A stretch of 64,000 bases of DNA, from positions 1 to 64,000 of the forward strand of contig JAJZXW010000026.1 in the NCBI GenBank assembly GCA_021806225.1. Direction: 5' to 3'. Shown here one piece after another: positions 46,175 through 55,071 of this stretch (within the stretch, counting starts at the first letter, position 1; each line of letters opens with the position of its first letter). The translations under genes and the position numbers were made by a program. Origin of the DNA: Nitrospirota bacterium. GTDB lineage: Bacteria; Nitrospirota; Leptospirillia; Leptospirillales; Leptospirillaceae. Below the pieces are notes generated by a model, which was given only the letters and a program-made list of their open reading frames with translations, was not told where the DNA came from and searched no databases.

Positions 46175-47460
46175 TTCGCCGGCCATCCGTGCTCAACCGT
46201 CTTGTCTCGGGAAGCCGTTCCCTGGCGAATCGCCCGGTTTCAGACGGAAAGATCCGGCTGGATCGCTCCTGGGCCTTTTACGGAGTCTACCTCTTCTCTG
46301 CGGCAGGATTTTCAGGCGGCGTCCGGGTGGGTGGGATCTACGGGTCGGTCATTCTGGGTCTGTCGACAGTCTTTCTGGCCCTTCTGGTGACGCTTCTCCA
46401 CGAACTGGGCCACCGGATGACGGCCCGGATGCTTCGGGTTCCCTACGATGGAGGCCGGCTTTCTTTCTGGGGAGGCTTCCCGGAGCATCGGGTCGACTTC
46501 GGGCCGCCAGGTCCGGCGACGATCGCCGTCCGTGCCGCTGGGCCGGCCGTCAATCTTCTTCTCTGGCAGATTTCCTTGTCGGTGCTGGCCTTCGCCGGGG
46601 GAGACTGGGCCTTTTTCTTCCCGCAGATCGCCTATCTTCTCCGGATATTCGCGAACCTGAATCTTCTCGTCGCCCTCCTGAACCTCTTCCCGGGCATTCC
46701 CTTTGACGCAGGCGTCATGGTTGGACTGGTCTTCTCACGGGCGACGGGAAAAGATCGTCCGGGGATGGGGAGCCTTCCGGAGAAACTGGGATGGGCTGGA
46801 GGCTTCATCCTCTCTCTGGGGGGACTTCTCCTGGTGGCCAGGGGACTGCTGGTTTCCGGATTCGGGGGACTGATACTCGGCTATCTCGTGCTGAATATTC
46901 TCATGGATTTCCGGGAGAGAAGCCGGATCGCCCAGATCCTGGAAGAAGAAGGGCTCGACCGGTGGCTGCTCCCCGTCCCCGCTCTCGTGAGACCGGAGAT
47001 GTGGGTGCAGGAGGTGATCCTGGGCCCGTTCCTCCAGGGAGTCGAAGGCCGGGTCCCCGTCGTGTCGTCCGCGGAGGGGCGTTACCTGGGGGAGCTGTCC
47101 TGGGAGACTCTCCGGACGCGGTCTTTTTCCCAGTGGGACGGGGTCCGGGTCTCCGATCTGCCCGGGATCGTTCCGGGCCCCGTCATCGAGCAGGACGATT
47201 CCCCGAGCCGCATTCTCGAGCTCCTCGGCCGGCGCCCGGAGGGGCTCCCCGTCCTTCGGGACAGCCGCGTGACGGGATGGATGAAGCGGGAGCCCCTGGC
47301 ACGCTCGGCGATGATCGAGGCCTATCTGGACCGGATTCCGATTCCTATACCAGGTCGAACGGATCGATTTGCCATTCCACCAGAATTTTCTTCCCCGGCC
47401 GGTAGTGTTCCCGGACCCGGGAAAGACGGTCATGGATCTCCCGGACAGTCGGAGCCTTGA
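46171..47460 (+). CDS. Site-2-protease-like M50 metallopeptidase with CBS-like region
   Basis: A 429-aa membrane protein. Zinc motif HELGH (His77, Glu78, His81) lies in a helix of TVFLALLVTLLHELGHRMTA, and the third ligand is expected in NLFPGIPFDAGV. Four to six helices precede a soluble region (about 265-385) that looks like a CBS pair (MWVQEVI, VEGRVPVVSSAEG, GLPVLRDSRVTGW). Such proteases clip membrane-bound regulators. It starts with GTG overlapping the flavoprotein stop. The last 38 codons are antisense to the end of priA and encode a low-complexity tail. Confidence 0.82.
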   Translation: MIRRPSVLNRLVSGSRSLANRPVSDGKIRLDRSWAFYGVYLFSAAGFSGGVRVGGIYGSVILGLSTVFLALLVTLLHELGHRMTARMLRVPYDGGRLSFWGGFPEHRVDFGPPGPATIAVRAAGPAVNLLLWQISLSVLAFAGGDWAFFFPQIAYLLRIFANLNLLVALLNLFPGIPFDAGVMVGLVFSRATGKDRPGMGSLPEKLGWAGGFILSLGGLLLVARGLLVSGFGGLILGYLVLNILMDFRERSRIAQILEEEGLDRWLLPVPALVRPEMWVQEVILGPFLQGVEGRVPVVSSAEGRYLGELSWETLRTRSFSQWDGVRVSDLPGIVPGPVIEQDDSPSRILELLGRRPEGLPVLRDSRVTGWMKREPLARSAMIEAYLDRIPIPIPGRTDRFAIPPEFSSPAGSVPGPGKDGHGSPGQSEP

Positions 47461-49348
47461 TCAGGATCTGTGCTCGGTAGCGGTTTTTGAGGCGGGTGGG
47501 AAGGGCGGGGATCGGACCGAAGATCCCGTTGCCCGGAATGGATGTGCCGAAGGGTGAGGGTTCGGCCAGAACCTCCCGGATGACCTCCTCCGTGGCCGAC
47601 GACAAAATGACCGAGGCGACCCGGCAATAAGGAGGATAGCCCAGAAGGCGCCGCTCCTCGAGCAGGCTGGCATGGAAGGACCGGATGTCGTAGCTTTTGG
47701 CCCAACCGAAAATCGGATTCTCCGGTTCCCGTGTCACGAGCAGCACGCGTCCCCCCGACCGGTGGCGCCCGACGCGTCCCGCCAGCTGAATCCACAGGCC
47801 GAAGGCCCGTTCGCTCGCCCGATAGTCGGGGAAGGCCAGCATGCCGTCCGCTTCCAGAACCACTCCCAGGGTGACCCCCGGGAGATCGTGGCCTTTGGCC
47901 ACCACCTGGGTCCCGATCAGAATCTCTCCCTCCCCTCTCCGGAACCCTTCGATTTTTTCCCAGGAATCCTCCTTCTGGTCCTGATCCAGGCGGACGACCC
48001 GCGCCTTTGGAAAAAGAGACCGAAGGTCCTCCTCGAGCTTCTGGGTGGCGATTCCTCGAAGGTCCAGGTTGCGTCCCCGGCAGGTCGGACACTGGCCGGG
48101 AACGGCGAAGGAGGCCGCACAGAAATGGCAGATCATCCGGCGTTCGGGAACCTTGTGAAGGATGAGCCTGACGGAGCAGGAGGGGCAGGAAACCTGGGCG
48201 TGGCAGTCCCGGCAGAGGAGAGTGGGGACGTATCCCCGCCGGTTTAACAGAATGACCCCCTGTTCCCCTCGCGAAAGCGTCTCGTTCAGGGCCTGGCGCA
48301 CCTCGGTGGGAAGGGAAGCCGAGTCCCCCGACGGAAGGACGAGGTCGATGGGAGGGAGAGAGAATCCCCCGATCCGGCGGGGAAGACGAAGCGGGTGATA
48401 TCGCCCCGAGGAGGCCTGGAACAGGGAATCGGAAAGAGGCGTCGCAGAGCCGAGAACAATGGGAATTCCCTCCTCCTGGGCCCGCTTGATGGCCAGGTTC
48501 CTCGCGTTGAAGGAAAGACCTTCGTAGGCTTGGTAGGATGGGTCGTGCTCCTCGTCGACGACGATCAGTCCCAGGTTTTGAAGAGGGGCGAAGAGGGCGG
48601 AGCGGGGTCCCACGACGATCCGGGTTCTTCCCGAAAGAATGCGGGCCCACCCCCGAGCGCGGGTGGCCGGGGTCTGGCGGCTGTGGATTGGAACGGTCTC
48701 CGGAGAGAGTTGTTCCATGGAGGCCTGAAGGGGGCCAACGAGCCCGATCTCGGGAGTCAGGACGAGAACGGTTTTTCCTTCGGAAAGGACTTTTCCGGCC
48801 ATCTCCTGATAGAGACGGGTCTTGCCCGATCCCGTGATCCCCTCCAGAAGAAAAGGGACAAAGCCTTCCAAACCGCGCCGACTCTCCCATTCCGCAAGGG
48901 CCCGTTCCTGGTCGGGGGTCAGGGGAGGAAGAGGGTGAAGAGGGGAGGGGGCCTCTTCACCCTCTGTCTCCATCATCTCCTTCCAGAATCGGGAGACCAG
49001 GGTTCGTGCGGCCGAGAGCGAGGGGGGAAGGGCGAAACGGACCAGAGAGCCCAGGGGAATCCGATAATACCAGGATCCAAATTCGAGAAGAGGAAAAAGA
49101 GAGCCCGGCAGAATGGGGTGAAGGTCGGGGAGATCCGCGATTTCCCGGGTTTCTCCAGTCCAGGGGGGCCCCGCGGAGGGCCAGACGATCCCCGTGACCC
49201 GACGACGCCCGAGTGGGACGATCACCCGTGTCCCGGGAACGGGCCGGACGCAGTCTTCCGGGAGCCGATAGGTCAGGAAGGGGGATTCGAGAGGTTCGAG
49301 GGGCAGAACATTGAGGCGGGAGTCAGAGGGGCTTGATGTCGGGTGCAT
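47345..49348 (-). CDS. priA: Primosomal protein N' (replication restart helicase PriA)
   Basis: PriA recognises stalled forks and loads the replicative helicase. The 667-aa product has an N-terminal DNA-binding domain, Walker A GITGSGKT, DEEHDPSYQ, SATPLSDS, and then the zinc-binding cysteines in CRDCHAQVSCPSCSVRL and CHFCAASFAVPGQCPTC, followed by LIGTQVVAKGHDLPGVTLG. It is somewhat shorter than E. coli PriA (732 aa). The start overlaps the end of nrdR by 26 nt, and the stop lies inside the convergent M50 gene. Confidence 0.94.
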   Translation of the reverse strand: MHPTSSPSDSRLNVLPLEPLESPFLTYRLPEDCVRPVPGTRVIVPLGRRRVTGIVWPSAGPPWTGETREIADLPDLHPILPGSLFPLLEFGSWYYRIPLGSLVRFALPPSLSAARTLVSRFWKEMMETEGEEAPSPLHPLPPLTPDQERALAEWESRRGLEGFVPFLLEGITGSGKTRLYQEMAGKVLSEGKTVLVLTPEIGLVGPLQASMEQLSPETVPIHSRQTPATRARGWARILSGRTRIVVGPRSALFAPLQNLGLIVVDEEHDPSYQAYEGLSFNARNLAIKRAQEEGIPIVLGSATPLSDSLFQASSGRYHPLRLPRRIGGFSLPPIDLVLPSGDSASLPTEVRQALNETLSRGEQGVILLNRRGYVPTLLCRDCHAQVSCPSCSVRLILHKVPERRMICHFCAASFAVPGQCPTCRGRNLDLRGIATQKLEEDLRSLFPKARVVRLDQDQKEDSWEKIEGFRRGEGEILIGTQVVAKGHDLPGVTLGVVLEADGMLAFPDYRASERAFGLWIQLAGRVGRHRSGGRVLLVTREPENPIFGWAKSYDIRSFHASLLEERRLLGYPPYCRVASVILSSATEEVIREVLAEPSPFGTSIPGNGIFGPIPALPTRLKNRYRAQILIKAPTVREIHDRLSRVREHYRPGKKILVEWQIDPFDLV

Positions 49349-49793
49349 GTTTCAGTCGGGAAATTTCGAGGGCAAACTCTTCCGGATCCCTGAAGTTTTT
49401 GTAGACAGAAGCGAATCGGACATAGGCCACATGATCGATCCGGGAGAGATGGTCCATGACGAGTTCGCCGATCCGCTGGGAGGAAATCTCGGTCGAGGGA
49501 ATTTCGGAGAGGGCCCGCTCGATGGTCCGGACAAGTTCCTCGATCGTTCCCGTCGGGACAGGCCTTTTCTGAAAGGCTCTCTGAAGCCCTTCGAGCAGCT
49601 TGTTCCGGTCGTAGGGTTCCCGTCTCCCGTCCTTCTTGACCACCATCGGAGCCGATTCCTGTACCCATTCGTATGTGGTGAAGCGATTCCGGCAGGAGGG
49701 GCACTCGCGCCGACGGCGGATACCCCGTCCGTCGGCGGTCAGCCGGGAGTCGATCACCTTCGAGTCGGCGGTGCGGCAGAAGGGACAGTTCAT
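49323..49793 (-). CDS. nrdR: Transcriptional repressor NrdR
   Basis: NrdR represses ribonucleotide reductase genes in response to ATP/dATP. The 156-aa product starts [17 protein letters not shown], with zinc ligands Cys3, Cys6, Cys31 and Cys34, followed by an ATP-cone domain ([20 protein letters not shown]). ATG 49793 overlaps the glyA stop (ATGA). A frame open further upstream is not used because the zinc finger defines the start. No NrdR box was found within the window. Confidence 0.95.
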   Translation of the reverse strand: MNCPFCRTADSKVIDSRLTADGRGIRRRRECPSCRNRFTTYEWVQESAPMVVKKDGRREPYDRNKLLEGLQRAFQKRPVPTGTIEELVRTIERALSEIPSTEISSQRIGELVMDHLSRIDHVAYVRFASVYKNFRDPEEFALEISRLKHAPDIKPL

Positions 49794-51058
49794 GAACGGG
49801 AGGAAGAGGAACTCTTCCGGATTTCTCCATAGATGGGAAAGCGGGAAAGAAGGTCGCCAACTTCTCTGGAGACGCGACGAAGGATCTCCTCCTTGCCCCG
49901 GCTTTCGAGGGCCTGGCGGATCCATCCCCCGACCAGGAGCATCTCCTCGGGGCCCAGTCCGCGTGTTGTCGCCGCGGGAGTTCCGATGCGGATGCCGCTG
50001 GTGATCGTCGGAGGCTTGTCGTCGAAGGGAACCGCGTTCTTGTTCACGAAAATGCCTGCCTGGGACAGATAGTGTTCGGCGTCTTTTCCGGTCAGGCCCT
50101 GGGGTCTCAGATCGATCAGGAGCAGGTGGTTGTCCGTTCCTCCGGTGAGCAGGCTATAGCCGGCCTCCGAGAGGGAGCGGGCGAGGACCCGGCAGTTTTC
50201 CAGAACCCGGCCCATGTAGTCCCGGAAGGAGGGGGCCAGGGCTTCGCTCAGCATCACCGCCTTGCCGGCCACGACATGCATCAGGGGTCCTCCCTGCATC
50301 ATCGGAAAGACAGCCTTGTCGAGGGCCTTGGCCATCGGCTCGCGGGAGAAGGCCATTCCCCCCCGTGGGCCCCGGAGGGTCTTGTGTGTGGAGGTCGTGA
50401 CGAAGTCGGCTACCGGGAAGGGGGAGGGATGCAGGCCCGCTGCCACGAGGCCGGCGATGTGGGCCATGTCCACGAGCAGGGTCGCCCCCACTTCATCGGC
50501 GATCGCCCGGAAGGGGGCGAAGTCGATGGTCCGGGGATAGGAGCTGGCTCCGGCGATGATGATTCGCGGCCGGTGCTCCCGGGCCTGGGCCCGGAGACCG
50601 TCGTAGTCTATCAGTCCGGTTTTCGGGTCGACCCCGTAGAAGACCGACTTGTAGTAGTGGCCCGAAAAGGAAACAGGGGATCCGTGGGTCAGATGTCCCC
50701 CGTGGGCGAGATTCATGCCGAGGATGGTGTCCCCCGGCTTGATCGACGCAAGATAAACGGCCATGTTGGCCTGGGATCCGGAGTGGGGCTGGACATTCAC
50801 ATGTTCCGCCCCGAAGAGGGTCCTGGCGCGGGAAATGGCCAGCTCCTCTACCTGGTCTACCGCCTCGCAGCCGGCGTAGTACCGCCGGCCGGGATAGCCC
50901 TCGGCGTACTTGTTGGTCATGACCGAGCCGACCGCCTCGAGGATGGAGGGGCTGACATAGTTCTCGGAGGCGATCAGGATCAGGCGATCCTGTTCCCGTT
51001 TGACTTCGTTCATGATCGCCTGATAGGTTTCGGGGTCTTTCTGTTCAAGCCAGAACAT
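49790..51058 (-). CDS. glyA: Serine hydroxymethyltransferase
   Basis: GlyA converts serine and tetrahydrofolate to glycine and methylene-THF with PLP. The 422-aa product shows [45 protein letters not shown] and the PLP lysine in [14 protein letters not shown]. Full length. It is between rpiB and nrdR on the minus strand, with ATGA at the nrdR end. Confidence 0.96.
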   Translation of the reverse strand: MFWLEQKDPETYQAIMNEVKREQDRLILIASENYVSPSILEAVGSVMTNKYAEGYPGRRYYAGCEAVDQVEELAISRARTLFGAEHVNVQPHSGSQANMAVYLASIKPGDTILGMNLAHGGHLTHGSPVSFSGHYYKSVFYGVDPKTGLIDYDGLRAQAREHRPRIIIAGASSYPRTIDFAPFRAIADEVGATLLVDMAHIAGLVAAGLHPSPFPVADFVTTSTHKTLRGPRGGMAFSREPMAKALDKAVFPMMQGGPLMHVVAGKAVMLSEALAPSFRDYMGRVLENCRVLARSLSEAGYSLLTGGTDNHLLLIDLRPQGLTGKDAEHYLSQAGIFVNKNAVPFDDKPPTITSGIRIGTPAATTRGLGPEEMLLVGGWIRQALESRGKEEILRRVSREVGDLLSRFPIYGEIRKSSSSSRS

Positions 51059-51131
51059 GGAATGTCGGTCCTCTCTCGATGATGGGGCGGACAGGAAAGG
51101 TTTTTTCCGTCGGCCGGATGTCTGTGTGCGG

Positions 51132-51161
51132 GGGATCGTGTTTCAGGAGAATCACGATCCC
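51132..51161 (-). other. Intercistronic hairpin between rpiB and glyA
   Basis: GGGATCGTG (51132-51140) and CACGATCCC (51153-51161) are perfect 9-bp inverted repeats around a 12-base loop. The structure covers the last codons and stop of rpiB. Without a T tract it is more likely a stability or processing element than a terminator. The 93-bp gap 51059-51151 shows no clear promoter for glyA. Confidence 0.45.
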
Positions 51162-51616
51162 TCGAGGCGGGCGACCTTTTCCAGTCGACGGCCGTGACGG
51201 CCTCCCTCGAAAACGGTCGCCACGAAGATGTCGAACCAGGTGATGGCCTGGTCCGGAGCAATCTCCCGGCCCCCCATGGCGATGATGTTGGCGTTGTTGT
51301 GCTGCCGGGCGAGGCGGGCGGTACTGGCGTTATAAAGAAGTGCCGCGCGAGCGCCATGAATCTTGTTGGCGGCGATGCTCATGCCGATCCCGGTTCCGCA
51401 GACCAGAACGCCCAAAGATCCGGGGTCGGCGACGACCTCCCTGGCCACCTTTTCCGCGTAATCGGGATAATCGACCGACGCGTCGGTGTGGGTTCCCAGA
51501 TCCTCGACGGCCAGCCCCCGGTTCTTGGCGTGGGCGAGGAGAATCTCCTTGAGTTCCCGTCCCGCATGGTCGGATCCGAAGTAAAAACGGGAGGGTGCGG
51601 CGCTGACGTTTGACAT
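51152..51616 (-). CDS. rpiB: Ribose 5-phosphate isomerase B
   Basis: RpiB interconverts ribose 5-phosphate and ribulose 5-phosphate. The 154-aa product has FYFGSDHAGRELKE, DYPDYAEKVA, the catalytic cysteine in CGTGIGMSIAANK and RQHNNANIIAMGGREI. It heads the rpiB-glyA-nrdR-priA operon. Confidence 0.95.
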   Translation of the reverse strand: MSNVSAAPSRFYFGSDHAGRELKEILLAHAKNRGLAVEDLGTHTDASVDYPDYAEKVAREVVADPGSLGVLVCGTGIGMSIAANKIHGARAALLYNASTARLARQHNNANIIAMGGREIAPDQAITWFDIFVATVFEGGRHGRRLEKVARLEGS

Positions 51617-51688
51617 GAAGACATCGTTTCGTTTGATTATTGTGGCGACGGGTTTTGCCGGATGACAAATTTACCAGCCTACTTTAAG

Positions 51689-51694
51689 ATTATA
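51689..51694 (-). promoter_or_regulatory. Consensus -10 box for the rpiB operon
   Basis: On the minus strand a perfect TATAAT lies about 73 nt before the rpiB ATG. The hexamer 17 nt upstream (TCGCAT) is a poor -35, so the promoter may need an activator. TATAAC at 51691-51696 on the plus strand overlaps it and could serve the divergent lipoprotein gene. Confidence 0.4.
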
Positions 51695-51770
51695 ACATCG
51701 AAACGGGCGGGATGCGACCCTGACACCTCCGGGAAAACCCCGGAATTGCCGATGAAGGGATGGATGAAAG

Positions 51771-52244
51771 ATGGAGAAATGGAGGATGCGCATTGCCGGC
51801 CCGGTGGTTCTCGCCCTCCTTTTCCTGTCCGGATGCACCGCGGATGCGTGGAACAATCCCCACGGGCTTCTGGGAGGGCTGTTCTCTCCTTCGAAGCCGG
51901 ACTCGTCCCAGACGGTGACACCCTCCAGCTCCGAAACGACGACGAAAAGCCCACATTCCGGCTTCGGGACCGAACTTCAGCCCCCTACCTTTTCCCATGT
52001 TGTTCCCCTGAGCGAGGGGGACGGCATCTATCTCGAGTGGCGGCGCGTAAGCGATGTCACAGACTATCTCGTCTATAACGGCAATCGCCTGGTCGAAGAC
52101 GTCCCGACAAACCAGGTTCGGATCACGGGACTCCTCCCCTGCACCCCCTACCAGTTCCGGATTTACAGCTCCAACGGAAAACGCGTCTCCAAAAACAGCC
52201 TTCTTGTGCGGGTCCACACCCGGGGTTGCCTCCGCACCCCCTAG
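51771..52244 (+). CDS. Lipoprotein with fibronectin type III-like domain
   Basis: A 157-aa lipoprotein: signal helix 7-19 and lipobox LFLSG-Cys22. After a Ser/Thr/Pro linker (about 42-65), residues 70-155 look like an FN3 fold: GIYLEWRRVSDVTDYLVYNG, then VRITGLLPCTPYQFRIYSSNG, the typical E-to-F strand region, with two cysteines (one in LPCTP, one in RGCLRTP) that may pair. Function unknown. It is convergent with the tmk-like genes; only 16 nt separate them. Confidence 0.7.
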   Translation: MEKWRMRIAGPVVLALLFLSGCTADAWNNPHGLLGGLFSPSKPDSSQTVTPSSSETTTKSPHSGFGTELQPPTFSHVVPLSEGDGIYLEWRRVSDVTDYLVYNGNRLVEDVPTNQVRITGLLPCTPYQFRIYSSNGKRVSKNSLLVRVHTRGCLRTP

Positions 52245-52260
52245 CGTCTTTCCGGATCCG

Positions 52261-52923
52261 TCAGGAGAGGGAGCGGATGATCGGGCCCATGAGACGCCGC
52301 ATCCGGGACTGGGTCCGTTCGAGGCTCAGGGTCGCGTCCACCACATGGAAGCCGTAATCCTCTTTCATGGACTCGTATTCCGAAAGAACGCGAGACTGAA
52401 AAAGAGTGTAGGATTCCCGGGGGTTCGGGGAGAGATTCATGTCCATTCCCGCCTCGTAAAACTTGATGGGGCGCGTCCGGGTGATGCGCTGGTAGGAGGT
52501 CTCGGGGTCGACCCGGAAGAAGAAGGTCAGGTCCGGAACGATGGCGAAGCTGAAATTCGAGACGAGCCATTTTCTGGGGATTCCCCGGGCGCAGTCCCGG
52601 GCGATGGCGGTGAAGATGTACCGGTCGGACAGGACGACCATTCCTGCCTCCATGGCCGGAAGAATCTCGTATGTGTACCGGAAGCTGAAGTCGGCGGCAT
52701 GGAGCAGGCTGAACGCGTAAGGTGTCAGGACCTGCTTCTTCTTGGCCTTGCGGATGACGGGGGAAATGTCGGGGCTCGAGTTCCAGGAGCTCTTGAGAAC
52801 GCCGAAGCCCCGGGACTGGAGATAGTCGGCGAGAAGATCCATCTGGGTGGACTTCCCCGATCCGTCGATTCCCTCGACGACGACGAGGCGTCCCGGATAG
52901 GAATGTGGAGGCGTGTGGCTCAC
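52261..52923 (-). CDS. Thymidylate kinase-like protein (downstream copy)
   Basis: A 220-aa P-loop kinase of the Tmk family: VVVEGIDGSGKSTQ (Walker A, 15-27), LSDRYIFTA (Asp100-Arg101-Tyr102, the DRY/DRH motif), and FYEAGMDMNLSPNPRESY near the lid. The canonical TREPGGT substrate loop is absent; KSSWNSSPD stands at that position. It may therefore phosphorylate another nucleotide or act differently from housekeeping Tmk. The GTG start forms GTGA with the stop of the preceding paralogue. Confidence 0.8.
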   Translation of the reverse strand: MSHTPPHSYPGRLVVVEGIDGSGKSTQMDLLADYLQSRGFGVLKSSWNSSPDISPVIRKAKKKQVLTPYAFSLLHAADFSFRYTYEILPAMEAGMVVLSDRYIFTAIARDCARGIPRKWLVSNFSFAIVPDLTFFFRVDPETSYQRITRTRPIKFYEAGMDMNLSPNPRESYTLFQSRVLSEYESMKEDYGFHVVDATLSLERTQSRMRRLMGPIIRSLS

Positions 52924-53618
52924 CGGATCCCTTCCAAAAGATCCCCCCCCTTCCGGTGGGCGACCAGCAGGGTGTCGATCTTCGTCCGCAGGGATTTTTG
53001 CTGGCGGTGGATCGGGGCCATGGCGTCGATGGTCTCCATTCCGTGCTTCCTGGCCATTTCCCGATAGAGCTCGATGAGCCGGCGCTGGTAGATGACGAAG
53101 GAGTCCTTTTTGCGGCTCGAAAGATTCATGTCCATTCCCGCCTCGTAGTAGTCGAAGAAGCGCTCCTGCCGGGTCTTCCAGTGGATTCTCTCGAGGAGGG
53201 ACTCGACCGGCAGATCGAGGTAGAAGGTCTTGGCCGGAGCGAGGGCGAAGTCGAAAATGTTCGCGATCCATTCCGGGGCGATTCCCCGAAGGATGGCCCG
53301 GCCGAAGACGGTGTAGACGTACTGCTCGGCGATCACGAGCTGCCCGGCCTCGAGCGCCGGAATGATCTGGTGCTCGAAGCGGTCGACGAAGTCGGCGGCA
53401 TAGAGAAAGCTGAATGTGAGGGGGTCGAGAAAGTTCTGCTGCTTGAGGTCGGAGATGGCCCGGCGGATGAGCTCGACGGTGTTGCAGGCGGAGACGACCA
53501 CCGCCACCCCTCGCGACAGATAATAGTGCTTCAGAAGTTCGGCCTGTGTGGTTTTTCCCGATCCGTCGGTGCCTTCGATGGCGATCAGGAGTCCGGGATA
53601 CTGGGAGGTCCGTTCCAA
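52920..53618 (-). CDS. Thymidylate kinase-like protein (upstream copy, altered DRY motif)
   Basis: A 232-aa paralogue of the next gene. Walker A is intact (IAIEGTDGSGKTTQ), and YYEAGMDMNLSSRKKDS is shared. The conserved DRY of Tmk is changed to EQY (Glu98-Gln99-Tyr100), so the arginine that normally contacts the nucleotide monophosphate is lost, and VVVSACNTVE replaces TREPGGT. It may have a different substrate, or act with the second copy as a heterodimer since the two are translationally coupled. A canonical tmk is not seen in the window. Confidence 0.78.
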   Translation of the reverse strand: MERTSQYPGLLIAIEGTDGSGKTTQAELLKHYYLSRGVAVVVSACNTVELIRRAISDLKQQNFLDPLTFSFLYAADFVDRFEHQIIPALEAGQLVIAEQYVYTVFGRAILRGIAPEWIANIFDFALAPAKTFYLDLPVESLLERIHWKTRQERFFDYYEAGMDMNLSSRKKDSFVIYQRRLIELYREMARKHGMETIDAMAPIHRQQKSLRTKIDTLLVAHRKGGDLLEGIR

Positions 53619-53672
53619 CAGGAATTTTCCTTGGAGAGTGGGTGGTGTGCCCGGTCCGGGGCTCGATACAAA

Positions 53673-53701
53673 AAGCTATCAGCCACGACCGGTAAAGTCA
53701 A
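53673..53701 (-). promoter_or_regulatory. Candidate promoter of the tmk-like pair
   Basis: On the minus strand TTGACT (5/6) is followed after 17 bases by TAGCTT (3/6). The left arm of the inverted repeat at 53682-53733 falls in its spacer. Confidence 0.4.
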
Positions 53702-53733
53702 GCAAGAGAGATCCCTCCCGCCCCGGTCGTGGC
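53682..53733. repeat. 11-bp inverted repeat in the tmk-like/hydrogenase divergent region
   Basis: GCCACGACCGG (53682-53692) and CCGGTCGTGGC (53723-53733) are perfect inverted repeats, 30 bp apart. One arm lies within the predicted promoter of the minus-strand pair, the other ends 4 bp before the -35 box of the hydrogenase promoter. It could be a paired operator, a cruciform, or a hairpin in RNA. No other features were seen in the 325-bp gap 53619-53943 besides the two promoters and a leader of about 170 nt. Confidence 0.55.
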
Positions 53734-53737
53734 CGGC

Positions 53738-53766
53738 TTGCATTCCGTTTTCGCCGGGGGTATAGT
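53738..53766 (+). promoter_or_regulatory. Candidate promoter of the hydrogenase operon
   Basis: TTGCAT is followed after exactly 17 bases by TATAGT (5/6). Many hydrogenase operons use sigma54, but no GG-N10-GC pair was found here, so a sigma70-type promoter is favoured. The weak -35 suggests dependence on an activator. Confidence 0.45.
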
Positions 53767-53943
53767 TCGGGCGGAAACATTTTATCGGCCTGGGGCTCCG
53801 TTTCCGGCCTGTTCCCTTCTTCTCTTCCCTACCGGCAATGAAGCCGGGTCGCCTTTCAATTCAAGCGTCATCGAAGACGCCACACCGTTCATTCACGGAA
53901 AAATCCGTTCCTGGGAGAAATCCCGCTTCACCGAGGAGGGACC

Positions 53944-55038
53944 ATGTCCGAGACTGTCTACGAGGTCATGCGGAGCCAGGGAATCACCCGAAGAAGCTTT
54001 CTCAAGTTCTGCAGCGTCATGGCCGCCGGCCTGTCGCTGGGGCCGGCCTATGTCTACGACATCGCACGGGCCCTTGAAACCAAGCCACGCCTCCCCGTCC
54101 TCTGGCTGCACGGACTCGAGTGCACCTGCTGCAGCGAATCCTTCATCCGTTCTTCCCATCCCCTGGCCAAGGATGTCATCCTGTCGATGATCTCGCTGGA
54201 CTACGACGACACCCTCATGGCGGCGGCGGGCTTCCAGGCGGAGGCCTGCATCGACGATATCATGCAGAAATATCCCGGGGAATACATCCTGGCCGTCGAG
54301 GGGAATCCTCCGTTAAACGAGGACGGGATGTACTGCATCGTCGGAGGAAAACCTTTCGTCGAGCAGCTCAGGCGGGTCGCCGCGAAGGCCAAGGCCGTCA
54401 TCGCGTGGGGCTCCTGTGCCTCGTGGGGATGCGTCCAGGCCGCGAAACCCAATCCGACACAGGCCACGCCCATCCACAAGGTCCTGACCGACCACCCGGT
54501 GATCAAGATCCCCGGGTGTCCCCCCATCGCCGAGGTGATGACCGGCGTCATCACCTACATCACCGCCTTCGGACGGCTTCCCGACCTCGACAGGGAAGGG
54601 CGTCCCAAGATGTTCTACAGCCAGCGAATCCACGACAAGTGCTATCGGCGGCCCAATTTCGACGCGGGCCAGTACGTCGAACGGTGGGACGACGAGGGGG
54701 CCCGGAAGGGCTATTGCCTTTACAAGGTCGGATGCAAGGGGCCGGTGACCTACAACGCCTGTTCGACGATCGGCTGGAACAACGGCGTCTCCTTCCCGAT
54801 CAAGTCCGGCCACGGATGCATCGGGTGTTCCGAGAAGGATTTCTGGGACAATGGGCCTTTCTACAAGCATCTGTCCAACCTCGACGGCTTCGGGGTCGAG
54901 GCCGACGCCGACACCATCGGGATGGTCGCACTGGGGGCGGCGGGCGCCGGAGTGGCGGCCCATGCGGTCCTCACAGGGATACGAAAACCTGGACAGGAAG
55001 AGGGTCAGGACCGGCCCGGGGACAAGGGACAGGGTTGA
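53944..55038 (+). CDS. hupS: [NiFe] hydrogenase small subunit, oxygen-tolerant type
   Basis: The electron-transfer subunit of a membrane-bound uptake hydrogenase, exported by Tat (RRSFLK, 16-21) folded with the large subunit. The 364-aa precursor has six cysteines at the proximal cluster: Cys60, Cys62, Cys63 (ECTCC), Cys158, Cys163 (GSCASWGC) and Cys192. The two extra ones are the mark of a [4Fe-3S] centre in oxygen-tolerant group 1d enzymes. Distal ligands are His230, Cys233, Cys258, Cys264; medial [3Fe-4S] ligands Cys273, Cys292, Cys295. A C-terminal helix (324-345) anchors it. GAGGAGGG precedes ATG. Confidence 0.95.
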   Translation: MSETVYEVMRSQGITRRSFLKFCSVMAAGLSLGPAYVYDIARALETKPRLPVLWLHGLECTCCSESFIRSSHPLAKDVILSMISLDYDDTLMAAAGFQAEACIDDIMQKYPGEYILAVEGNPPLNEDGMYCIVGGKPFVEQLRRVAAKAKAVIAWGSCASWGCVQAAKPNPTQATPIHKVLTDHPVIKIPGCPPIAEVMTGVITYITAFGRLPDLDREGRPKMFYSQRIHDKCYRRPNFDAGQYVERWDDEGARKGYCLYKVGCKGPVTYNACSTIGWNNGVSFPIKSGHGCIGCSEKDFWDNGPFYKHLSNLDGFGVEADADTIGMVALGAAGAGVAAHAVLTGIRKPGQEEGQDRPGDKGQG

Positions 55039-55071
55039 CCGAGGTCGACGACAAGGGAAGGAGCACATTCC

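Noticed and set aside
53733..53745. sigma54 promoter for the hydrogenase operon
   Set aside because: GG and GC elements near TGGCCGGCTTGC are only 7 bases apart instead of 10.
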